6,393 bases of DNA from contig PUNP01000166.1 of the NCBI GenBank assembly GCA_003551785.1, forward strand, positions 1 to 6,393, given 5' to 3'. Positions 1 to 6,393 of the stretch are shown here, one piece after another. The notes beneath the pieces are model-generated. The model had not been told where the DNA came from and searched no databases. It saw nothing but the letters and a program-made list of their open reading frames with translations. The stretch's first letter is position 1. Each line of letters begins with the position of its first letter. This stretch comes from Candidatus Brocadiaceae bacterium (GTDB taxonomy: Bacteria; Planctomycetota; Brocadiia; SM23-32). The translations under genes were made by a program, and so were the position numbers.

Positions 1-3000
1 ACCTGGCATTCAGGCGACTCGATCCGTGGCTGGGCGCGGCGCTGAGCCTTCTTATCGATGATGATAGCGACCCGATGATCTCGGACCTTCATTTCACCGA
101 CGGACAGAGCGCGGGCGACCCTCTGTCGCGGCGCATAACCCTCAATGACGTCGGATTCGACGGAGAAATCTGGCTGTCCGCCGATAATATCAGCGCTTTA
201 GCGCGAATCGGGTTCGTCGGAGTGCGCGCCGATGACGGCGAAGCGGATTTGAACGCATCGTTCGGATTCGCGCTCAGTGATCCTGAAACGGGAGAGCCGG
301 GGCCGATGACGCTCGGCGAACTGCTCGAACACGCCCGATATGCCCCGGCCGCCCTGGTCGGCGGGCCGGGATTCGCCGGCGCCGCATCGCTCGTGCTGCC
401 GCTGCGCCTTGACCCGAACCTGCTGGGCGATAACCACCCCGACGACCCGCGCCTGACCATTTCATGGGACCTGGAGGATGGAACGCCAGACGTCGATACT
501 AATGACGACCTTGACGACCTGCTCGATCTCGAACATGTCAATTTCGATACCATCATCAACGCCGTGCAGGAGCTGCTCGGGTTTCTCAATGAGATCGAGG
601 GCTTCGACCTGCTCAACCGTGAAATACCGCTGATAGGGATGAGTGCGAGCGAGCTGGTCGGCGCCGGCGCCGACGCCGTAGAGCGGTTCAACCGCCTTAT
701 GGACGAAACGGCCGACACTCTCGATCAGCTCGAGGAAGTCATGCGCGACGCGCTAGGACTCGACGATGGTGAAGATTTGCGCCTGAGCTGGGAGCCCGGG
801 ACACTGCGGTTTGAACTGGCTCTTAAGCACGACTCTTACGCGTCAGCGGAACTCGATATCAACCTGGCCGCACTGGCGGAGGAAATAGGCGAGGATGCAC
901 CTGGGTGGATGACGAAGGTGTCCCGGATGTTCGACGCAACCGGGAGAGGCGTTATGGAGGCGGATGTCGCTGCGGAGCTGAACCTGCATTTTGGACTTGA
1001 CCTGACAGCCCCCTACAACCCCGTTCCCGTCATCTTTGATGACACCGGCATAAGCTTGAAAGCCGGCATGAATGCCGTTATTGAGGAGGCAACTCTGGCT
1101 TTCCTGGGTCTGCGGCTTGGTGTGGAAGACGGGTCTTTAATTATAGGCGACGGCGAGGACGGCCGGGCAAGTTTCGCCGTAACGCTCGAAACGCAAGGCA
1201 ATGACGAGCCATCGCCTATCGCAGTGAGTGACCTGATCGCCGATCTGAACCAGTACGTCAATTTCGATGTAAATGCAGAGGCGACAATGAGCCTGCCGCT
1301 GGTGCTCGGTGATGTACTCGAGGGCGAACCGCCGCTCACCATTGAAATCCGGGATATGTTCACCGATAAGCAGAGCATCGAGGTAGCCGGACCGGACATT
1401 GCCGCGCTGGTGGATAGTCTGAACATGACCGACTGGGCCGGAATGCTCGTTGACGGCCTGGATTACGTTCTCGGACTGGCCGAGGAATATATACAGCGCG
1501 AGGTGTTCAGCCGGCCGCTGCCGATCATAGGAAGCTCGCTGGCCGATGCCGCCGATTTCATCGGCGATATGCGTCAGGGATTGCAGTCAGTGAGAGAGTT
1601 TATCGACCAGAAGGACGAATTGCTGGATACCGTCGAGGGGCGTTTAAGAAATGAATTTGATAGGTGGCTGAGAGAACTTGACGTGGCGACCCATGCCGAC
1701 GGCATAATGGTCGATCTTGAACTCGGCGAGACGTTCACCTACCATGCACCGATCGATTTCGACCTCGGCCTGCCCGCGCTCGGCCTTGAGGTCAACGGGG
1801 GTGTGGAGCTTGTTATCGAATGGCTGATGGAACTGTCGTTCGGTATCGATCGGGAAGACGGGTTTTTCGTCATCCCGACCTCCGATTTCCTTTGGCTGAA
1901 ACCGGCGGTAAAAGTGGACGGCGAGCTCAAAGGACGGCTCTGGTTCCTGGATATCACTGCGGAGACCGGCGAAGATACCGGACTGGACGTCGAACTCAAT
2001 GTCGAACTCGAATCGCCGCAAGGCGCTGAACGGCTCACTCTGGCTTCGCTCCGAAATGCCGCTCCGGGCGATGTTATACTGCCGACTCTTGAAGGCCGCG
2101 GGGAGGTCGACCTGGCAATGGAGCTGGGTATAATGAACGAACTGGGCAGGGCGCTCTTCCCCTCGGTCAGCGCCAATCTGCTCGTCGACTGGGACATCGA
2201 TTTCATGGCTTTGCAGGGACCGGAGGTCAGTTTTAACGACGTGGAGCTGGACGCCGGTGAATTCGTCAGTGCTTTTGCCGGGCCGGTGCTGGAGAGAATC
2301 CAGACTGTTATCGAACCGATCCAGCCGGTGCTCGATTTCCTCACAACCCCGCTGCCCGTGCTTTCCGACCTTTCGGGACGTGATATGGACCTGCTGGGGC
2401 TCGCCGAAGCTTTCGGTCTGGCCGACCGTTCGTTTATCGATGCGCTGGAGATGGTAAGTGATCTGATCGATTTTGCGAACGATATCGATTTGGAAGACGG
2501 GGCGGTTATTTCCTTCGGTTCTTTTACCGTTTCTACATTAGAGGATGCCCACGAACTCGACAACTTTGATAACGTTTTTGTCGAATTTGACGATTTCGAT
2601 ATCGATCTGAGTGTGCTGGATGATTTTATGGAACTCACGGACTCGCAAGCGCTGAGGGGTGAGAGGGTAGGGGAAGGGATTCAGTTTCCACTCTTCAGCA
2701 GTCCCATGCAGATTTTCGGGCTGATCACGGGGCAGGATGTCGAACTGTTCCGGTTTGATGCCCCCCCGCTGAGCTTCGATTTCCCGTTCAGTATGGATTT
2801 TCCTGTTCTGCCCGCCGTTTCAGTAGAACTGTCCGGAGGAGTGGGAGGATGGGTGGACGTGGCGTTTGGTTACGATACCGGCGGATTGCGCGATTACAGG
2901 GATTCAGGCAAGTGGCAGGACATATTCAACGGGTTCTTCATCTATGACCCGCTCGACCCTGAGGGAGAGACCGGCCGGGTGATGGTGGCCGGGATCAACG

Positions 3001-6000
3001 GTCGCATCATGGCCGGCGTCAAGGCCGGTTTGGGGCCGGTCGGCGCGGGCGCGCGCGGGGGGCTCATACTCGAACTGGCCGCGGGTCTGCGGGATACTAA
3101 CGCCGACGGAAAGGTACATCTCCGTGAGTTCCTGGAGAATCTGGAGCGTGGAATCGCTCTGGATGCCGGGTTCCGCTGCGCCGTAGCGCTTGAAGCCGAA
3201 CTGCTGGCCGCTCTTGAAGTCTTTCTGGGGCCTTTCTCCTACCGGATAGCGGAAGTGAACCTCGGTGAATCGTTCCTCTCCGACATCTACGGACCATGCG
3301 TGCCGGTACGGTTCGAGCCGAACAACACCATGCAGGAGGCCGCCGTGCTCGGCGCCGCGCCGGGACTCCATATCCAGGGCACGGCCATATTCGATGAAGG
3401 CGATGAAGATTGGTTCGTCTTCGATATGCCCGGACAGGACTGCATTCAGATCGACCTGTTGTTCAGCAATGCTAACCTCGACATGGCGGTTTATGACGCG
3501 GAAGGCGTTATGCTGGCCCGTTCGACTTCCCGCACGGATAATGAACGTATCATACTCGAAGGACTCGATGAAGGCGAGTACTACATCCACGTCTACGGCG
3601 ATATCAGCAGATACGAACTGCAGATAGTGCCGGCGCCGACAAGCCAGACCACCGTCTATTACGTGAACCCGGGCGAGGTTTATTGTCAAAGCAGGGATGG
3701 AATGAGATCGTTCGATCCCGAAAAAGACAGCTTCTATGCGCTCGTCAAAGGCGATGATGATAACGACGGAACCACCCCCTTCACACCCACCCGAACGCTC
3801 GGCGCGCTGATCGGTCAGCACAATTTCGGCCCCAACGATATAGTCACTCTCGCCACCGGTGAGTATGCAGCATCTCTTGTGTTCGACGGCCTTGAAGGCG
3901 TTGCTTTTTACGGAACGCCTCAGGGGAGCGTTTTCAACCGTCTCGTTGTTAATGATTCACAGGACGTAATGATTGACCGAATCGAGTTCAAAACCGAACC
4001 CGAGTGCTGGGGTGAAGCCGGATTGCATCTGCCCGCCTCCGTCGCCGAAATCGGCGGAACCAGCGATAATATCATCGTTCAAAACAGCCGTTTTGAATAC
4101 GATCAGGACAAGCTTGAAGATGCCTCCTTTCATTATACGACGAAAACCGGCATACTCATCGGGGGTGAGGGCTCGCACACCATCCGCAGCAGCGTAATCG
4201 CCGCCGTGACCTCCGGCATTGAATTGCGCGACCGCGCCGAAGCCGTCATTGAAAACAGCAGGATCATTAATGCTGAAACGGCACCCGGTTACATCGACTC
4301 CGATCCGCGCAGCGAAACATTGGGCGAGGGCCCGACGTCCGGCCTCGGGATAAGCGTCAATGATCATGCAGGCGTGAGTTCGGTCAGCAACAGTTCTATC
4401 CGTGGCTGGGAATACGGAATCTTTGCCTCGGCTTCCGCAACCGTTTCCGAGGTGCGCGACAATACGATCGCCGATAACGACATCGGGATAAAAATTGACT
4501 CCGCGGCCGGCGCAGGGGTGAACGTGTTCGGACGCAAGCAGATGGTCTATATTCCGGACGAGGCCGTTGATCCGGACGAACTCGACCCATCCCTCTCCAC
4601 ACTCGGCCCGGGCGATCAGGTGCTCTCTGACAACACGCTGCTCGTCGTGCCGGGCGATGCGGTTTTCGACGCTCCGCTGGTTGTAGGAGTTTCAGAGGGT
4701 ATCTATATCCACGGCGAATCGGCGAGTGAAGCGCCGGGTATGGCGAAATTACTCTATTCTGATTCCGATACGGGGTCCGGCAGCGTGCAGATGCAGCTCA
4801 ACCTGGCGCATCATATCGGCAGCGATACGTTCATGCCGCAGCAGCTTATGGCTTTCCCTTCGCGACAGGAAGATGTGGAGCCTTTTTCGACGGAGTTCGG
4901 CTATATATTCCTCGCTTTCGACATCCACCTCTCTTTGTGGATGGAACAGATAATGGATATAGGAGAGCAGGGCGGCGTTCTGGTCGATCCGTCGCTGGTG
5001 CGCGTGGCCATCGACACCGCGGCATACTACGGGGACCGCACGTTCGGGCTCACCGCGCCCACCGTTACCACCGCCCGGCCGACGCATGTTATCGGCAGCG
5101 ATATAATCAACAACCGCATCGGAGTGCAGGGCGCTCCGGTCGTCGGCGGCACGTGCTGGGAGGAGGCCAACCAGTTCACCGGTAACCGCGAAATGGCCAT
5201 CGACGCTCCGCATGGCGCTGAGGTGCGGTTCAACCGCATAGAGCGGAGCCCGGTCAGCATAAGGACCGAAGGGATGCTCGATGCGCATCACAACGTCATC
5301 TACCGCCAGAGCCGTCCCGCCCCTGAACCGCTCGATATTCCCGCTTTGCTCGGGTTGCCCGGCCTTCCCGTATCAATAGACAGCCAATCGGAGTTGATTC
5401 AGGCCCTTGCGGAGCATCTCGGATATGATCTCGGGCCTGAAGAAGATAAGGAACCGCCGGCTTCCATTCTCGTGGAAACTTCCATCTGGCCCTTCACCGG
5501 AACCGAGATAACGCCCGACGGCGAAATCCTCACAATTCTGCCCGAAACGCGTCTGTTCAACAATACCATCCTGGCTGACTCCGGCGACGCCCTGCGCACC
5601 ACTTACTCCGTACCCGAACCATTCGACACACTGCCGGCGCACAATGAGCTTATCCACATCACGATGCGCAATAATATCATATGGGCGCAGGACGGCGCGG
5701 CGATGAACTTCGCACCCGACGTGCCGATGGTGCTCGACAGCGATTATAACAACCTCTATTGCAGCGAGGACGGCGTGCTCGTGCGACTGGGCGACCACTG
5801 CATAACCGACCTCTATCACTGGCAGGTAGAATTCGATCAGGACCGCCATTCTATCGGCTATACGCCGCAATCTCCGCTGAGAGACCGGCCGGAGTTCAGA
5901 AATATGCCGGGTGACGATTATCGCCTCATGCCGGGCGAAGGTTCAAGTATTGCCGCCGGCGATCCGGACAGCGATTATTCGCTCGAACCCGCACGCAGCG

Positions 6001-6393
6001 GCGGAAGGATAAACCTCGGCGCCTACGGCGGCACCACGCTCGCCGCCGCCGCACCGCGCTCGCTGCTGCGAATGACTTATCCCGAATTCTATACCGACTG
6101 GCCGGAAGACCGCACTGCTGAGATCACATGGTTTGCTCATAATATTCAGCATGTCAATATCGAACTGATCGACACGGCCGACGGAAGCGTGATAACCATC
6201 GCCGAAGACGTGGAAGCCGCAGACGGGGCCTTCGAATGGACACCGGCCGACAGCGATGTTGCGGGCGACCACGATGGGCGCTACCGCATCCGCATAACCG
6301 ATGCCGGCGGTTCCGGACTCAGTGCGGATTCGCGTGAACCGTTTGCCGTGCCGGCGCCCGGAACCGACTATTACGTCTCCGGCGCCGCGCCCG
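1..6393 (+). CDS. Giant modular surface/secreted protein, internal fragment (repeat region, PPC, beta-helix, Kre9-like)
   Basis: Frame 3 is open across the entire window: 2,130 codons without a stop, and the gene runs off both ends. Both other + frames hit stops within the first 60 bases. The translation is protein-like throughout: rich in Asp, Glu, Gly and Leu, alternating beta strands, and recognisable domains in order. These are a diverged repeat region (1-1095), an EF-hand loop (1031-1042), a PPC-like domain (1104-1209), a right-handed parallel beta-helix (about 1218-2013), a Kre9/KNH-like Ig domain (about 2022-2116) and the start of a further beta-helix (2122 onward). Cysteine is absent from residues 1-1058. 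No long hydrophobic membrane segment is visible. Such architectures are typical of exported bacterial giant proteins, so an extracellular or cell-surface location is likely. Signal peptide, sorting signal, RBS and promoter must lie outside. No catalytic motif is recognised, and adhesion, glycan binding or a structural role are all possible. Coding status is near certain; the function is not. Confidence 0.96.
93..776 (+). repeat. Diverged protein repeat unit 1 (residues about 31-258)
   Basis: This is the first visible copy of a beta-plus-helix unit of unknown family. Strand-rich sequence (45-92) leads to an Asp/Glu/Gly loop (93-100, DPETGEPG) and then the short helix TLGELLEH (103-110). More strands end in SLVLPLRL (129-136). 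An acidic linker (155-178) precedes an amphipathic helical stretch (180-204), the motif REIPLIGMSASELV (206-219) and a second helix (221-253). The same order recurs in units 2 and 3. The upstream border is uncertain because the protein continues off the left edge; residues 1-30 may belong to this unit or to the end of a preceding one. The match is seen by eye only. Confidence 0.55.
777..1682 (+). repeat. Diverged protein repeat unit 2 (residues about 259-560)
   Basis: This second copy begins with strands (259-287). It continues with LHFGLDL (328-334) and GISLKAGMNAVIEE (349-362), which correspond in place to the SFGID and VKVDGELKG segments of unit 3. The part ASFAVTLETQGNDEPSPIAV (389-408), SDLIADL (409-415) and ATMSLPLVL (427-435) parallels residues 85-136 of unit 1. 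The helical part contains RPLPIIGSSLADAADF (504-519), matching REIPLIGMSASELV of unit 1. It then runs into a long charged amphipathic helix (about 522-559) that could form a coiled coil. The unit is longer than the visible part of unit 1, probably because the front of unit 1 is not fully aligned. The family is not recognised. Confidence 0.55.
1683..2507 (+). repeat. Diverged protein repeat unit 3 (residues about 561-835)
   Basis: The unit starts at the DGIMVDLEL strand (565-573). It has LPALGLEVNGGV (590-601), LSFGIDREDGFFVIP (611-625), the strands 635-670, and LTLASL (678-683) at the place of the short helix of the other units. The sequence EVDLAMELGI (701-710) follows, with a helical segment (752-780) holding TPLPVLSDLSGRDMDLL (782-798). 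The first motif is almost repeated in unit 4 at 936-947, which is the strongest internal match in the window. The acidic loop before 678 lacks a full set of calcium-binding residues. The function of the fold is unknown. The order of elements, rather than overall identity, supports calling it a repeat. Confidence 0.6.
2508..2684 (+). other. Asp/Phe-rich acidic linker (residues about 836-894)
   Basis: Between units 3 and 4 lies a stretch where Asp and Glu alternate with Phe, Leu and Val: HELDNFDNVFVEFDDFDIDL spans 850-869, and the acidic run continues to Asp880. The alternation looks like beta strands with one hydrophobic and one acidic face, and it has no matching segment of this length between the other units. 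It could be a calcium-dependent spacer, but that is inference only. A basic/Gly patch follows (ALRGERVGEG, 883-892). No named domain is recognised. Confidence 0.5.
2761..2767 (+). repeat. C7 homopolymer tract inside the coding frame
   Basis: Seven consecutive C residues encode part of Ala920-Pro921-Pro922. The reading frame is intact across the tract, since repeat unit 4 and all later domains follow in the same frame. Such tracts can slip during replication, but this one is short and there is no sign that it acts as a switch. Confidence 0.9.
3093..3128 (+). other. EF-hand-type calcium-binding loop (residues 1031-1042)
   Basis: The 12 residues DTNADGKVHLRE fit the canonical EF-hand loop exactly: acidic or amide ligands at positions 1, 3 and 5 (D1031, N1033, D1035), Gly at 6 (G1036), a hydrophobic residue at 8 (V1038) and Glu at 12 (E1042), followed by a short helix (FLENLE). 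Such single loops occur in dockerins and other extracellular bacterial proteins. Here the loop sits inside repeat unit 4 between a beta strand and a helix. Calcium binding is inferred from the motif and would stabilise the fold. Confidence 0.75.
3312..3629 (+). other. PPC-like beta-sandwich domain (bacterial pre-peptidase C-terminal type, residues about 1104-1209)
   Basis: The domain opens with FEPNNTMQEAAVLG (1104-1117), the usual E-x-N-[DN]-x-x-x-x-A start of PPC domains. GTAIFDEGDEDWFVFDM (1126-1142) carries the D-x-D-[WY]-F core. ANLDMAVYDAEGVMLARS corresponds to the L-x-V-Y-D strand. LDEGEYYIHVYGD (1188-1200) and SRYELQIV (1202-1209) match the typical G-x-Y-Y-[IV]-x-V ... Y-x-L closing strands. 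The length of about 105 residues is slightly above the usual family size. PPC domains are non-catalytic secreted modules thought to assist protein or polysaccharide interaction, and are often found beside proteases or in large surface proteins. No protease is visible here. The domain joins the repeat region to the beta-helix. Confidence 0.85.
4524..5078 (+). other. Non-coil insertion 1 in the beta-helix (residues about 1508-1692)
   Basis: After the coil ending near 1507 the Asn-ladder pattern stops for about 185 residues. It resumes at HVIGSDIINNRIGV (1695-1708). The insert begins with an acidic/Pro linker (1515-1537). It continues with strands TLLVVPGDAVFDAPLVVGV (1545-1563) and a Gln/Met-rich part, SVQMQLNLAHHIGSDTFMPQ. 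The hydrophobic stretch FGYIFLAFDIHLSLW (1632-1646) is interrupted by Asp and His, which argues against a true membrane span. No family is recognised. It could be a small beta-sandwich projecting from the helix, possibly a ligand-binding outgrowth. Confidence 0.5.
5313..5546 (+). other. Non-coil insertion 2 in the beta-helix (residues about 1771-1848)
   Basis: Between the coil HHNVIYRQS (1762-1770) and the coil RLFNNTIL (1850-1857) lies a Pro/Leu-rich segment: PLDIPALLGLPGLPVSID, a probable helix SELIQALAEHLGYDL, an acidic EEDKEPP linker and strands ILVETSIWPFTG and GEILTILPE. It looks like a long loop or a small subdomain protruding from one turn. No family is recognised. Confidence 0.45.
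5889..6035 (+). other. C-terminal cap of the beta-helix (residues 1963-2011)
   Basis: RPEFRNMPGDDYRLMPGEGS (1962-1981), SIAAGDP (1982-1988) and EPARSGGRINLGAYGGT (1995-2011) match the usual ending of bacterial parallel beta-helix modules: a 'P-x-F ... D-Y-x-L-x-x-G-S-x-[AI]-[ID]-A-G' segment and a final '[IV]-[ND]-[LI]-G-A-Y-[GE]' strand. This fixes the domain end and shows that the module is complete at this side. Confidence 0.8.
6066..6350 (+). other. Kre9/KNH-like (Ser-Thr-rich GPI-anchored membrane type) Ig-like domain (residues about 2022-2116)
   Basis: The segment follows the pattern 'P ... I-T-W ... V-N-I-E-L ... I-A ... G-x-x-x-W-T-x-x ... Y-R-I-R-I-x-D'. It shows AEITWFAHNIQHVNIELIDT (2039-2058), ITIAEDV, GAFEWTPA (2075-2082) and GRYRIRITDAGGSGLSADS (2092-2110). 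Despite its fungal name, this family is common in bacterial extracellular proteins, often following or alternating with beta-helix modules. It is probably a rigid spacer or binding module between two beta-helices. The visible length of about 95 residues fits the family. Confidence 0.65.
6366..6392 (+). other. Start of a further beta-helix module, cut by the window edge (residues 2122-2130)
   Basis: DYYVSGAAP follows the Kre9-like domain. It resembles the YYVNPGE strand that opens the first beta-helix (1219-1225). Such a Tyr-Tyr-Val strand usually precedes the 'G-x-D-x-N-D-G-T-x-P' loop, which would lie just beyond the right edge. Nine residues are too few for certainty. Confidence 0.45.

Larger units (their letters stand above)
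2685..3287 (+). repeat. Diverged protein repeat unit 4, lacking the helical half (residues about 895-1095)
   Basis: This copy has the beta half of the unit. It shows LPAVSVELSGGV (936-947), matching LPALGLEVNGGV of unit 3, then VAFGYDTGGL (953-962), matching LSFGID, and FNGFFIYDPLD (975-985), matching DGFFVIP. The Gly/Ala-rich strands GINGRIMAGVKAGLGPVGAG (997-1016) and LILELAAGL (1021-1029) follow, then an EF-hand loop and the helix FLENLERG (1043-1050). The long helices with the PLPLIG motif seen in units 1-3 are missing, and the unit instead ends in strands (1057-1090) and passes into the PPC-like domain. It may be a terminal, shortened copy that closes the repeat region. The first cysteines of the fragment appear here and just after (1059, 1099). 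Confidence 0.55.
3654..6041 (+). other. Right-handed parallel beta-helix region (residues about 1218-2013)
   Basis: The entry segment, VYYVNPGE (1218-1225) plus GDDDNDGTTPFTPTRTLGAL (1250-1269), NFGPNDIVTLATGEY (1274-1288) and VFDGLEGVAFYGTP, is the standard start of secreted beta-helix proteins of the pectate-lyase/NosD style. Coils follow, with Asn ladders and G-I/G-V turns: NIIVQNSRF (1356-1364), SGIELRDRAEAVIENSRIIN (1404-1423), GLGISVNDHAGVSSVSNSSI (1447-1466), YGIF and VRDNTIADNDIGIKI (1484-1498). After an insertion come IINNRIGVQG (1701-1710), FNRIERSPVSI, HHNVIY, LFNNTILADSGDAL and ITMRNNIIW (1886-1894). A cap ends in GGRINLGAYGGT (2000-2011). No pectate-lyase-type active site is recognised, so binding or a structural role is as likely as a lyase or hydrolase activity. 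Confidence 0.85.

Noticed and set aside
89..718. Ser/Arg/Pro-rich open frame on the - strand (209 codons)
   Set aside because: The low-complexity composition is typical of an antisense shadow of Asp/Glu/Gly-rich GC-rich coding sequence. The + frame here is part of repeat unit 1.
1739..2638. Long open frame on the - strand (299 codons)
   Set aside because: Its translation is dominated by Ser with little other variety and no domain. It lies wholly opposite repeat units 3 and 4, whose + frame has clear internal repeats. It is a shadow of that gene's codon use.
2761..2767. C7 tract as a phase-variation switch or sequencing frameshift
   Set aside because: The frame continues correctly into unit 4 and the later domains, and seven C residues in GC-rich coding DNA are not exceptional.
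2904..3821. Long open frame on the - strand (305 codons)
   Set aside because: It lies opposite the EF-hand, the PPC-like domain and the beta-helix entry, all of which are recognisable only on the + strand. No family features are seen in the antisense translation.
3957..4367. Antisense open frame with a fairly protein-like translation
   Set aside because: It overlaps the best beta-helix coils on the + strand, and nothing in it resembles a domain. Its more normal look comes from the balanced codon content of the coils.
20..4411. Shared 13-base string atccgtggctggg near base 20 and near base 4399
   Set aside because: The match is short, in different reading frames, and lies in unrelated parts of the protein. 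It is best explained by chance.
4896..4940. Possible transmembrane helix at residues 1632-1646
   Set aside because: It is only about 15 residues long, interrupted by Asp and His, and placed within an extracellular-type beta-helix insert, so a buried strand or helix is more likely.

Overview
The whole window is one piece of one gene. Frame 3 of the + strand (first complete codon at base 3, last at 6390-6392) is open from end to end for 2,130 codons, with no stop and with neither the true start nor the true stop in view. No intergenic DNA, RNA gene, mobile element, CRISPR array, promoter or terminator is visible. The gene is therefore longer than 6.39 kb and encodes a giant, strongly acidic, modular protein. 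Residue n of the visible fragment starts at base 3n; residue numbers below use that rule.

Layout. Residues 1-1095 (bases 3-3287) are a beta-rich and amphipathic-helical region. I read it as about four diverged copies of a roughly 200-300-residue unit that I cannot assign to a named family. The clearest internal matches are LPALGLEVNGGV (590-601) with LPAVSVELSGGV (936-947), and REIPLIGMS / RPLPIIGSS / TPLPVLSDLS (206-214, 504-512, 782-791). Unit 4 carries one textbook EF-hand-type calcium loop (1031-1042). Next comes a PPC-like beta-sandwich domain (1104-1209). It is followed by a long right-handed parallel beta-helix (about 1218-2013) with two non-helical insertions and a typical C-terminal cap, then an Ig-like domain resembling the Kre9/KNH (Ser-Thr-rich GPI-anchored membrane) family (about 2022-2116). 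The last residues, YYVSGAAP, look like the first strand of another beta-helix module, so the helix plus Ig-like pattern probably continues downstream.

Likely role (inference): an exported cell-surface or secreted giant protein, possibly an adhesin, a carbohydrate-interacting protein or a stalk/matrix protein. No catalytic motif stands out, and the export signal and anchor would lie outside the window.

Organism: a bacterium with moderately high GC. Giant proteins combining PPC, parallel beta-helix and Kre9-like modules are familiar to me from environmental PVC-group and neighbouring phyla (Planctomycetota, Lentisphaerota, Hydrogenedentota and similar). That placement is a guess from domain style, not from a phylogenetic marker.
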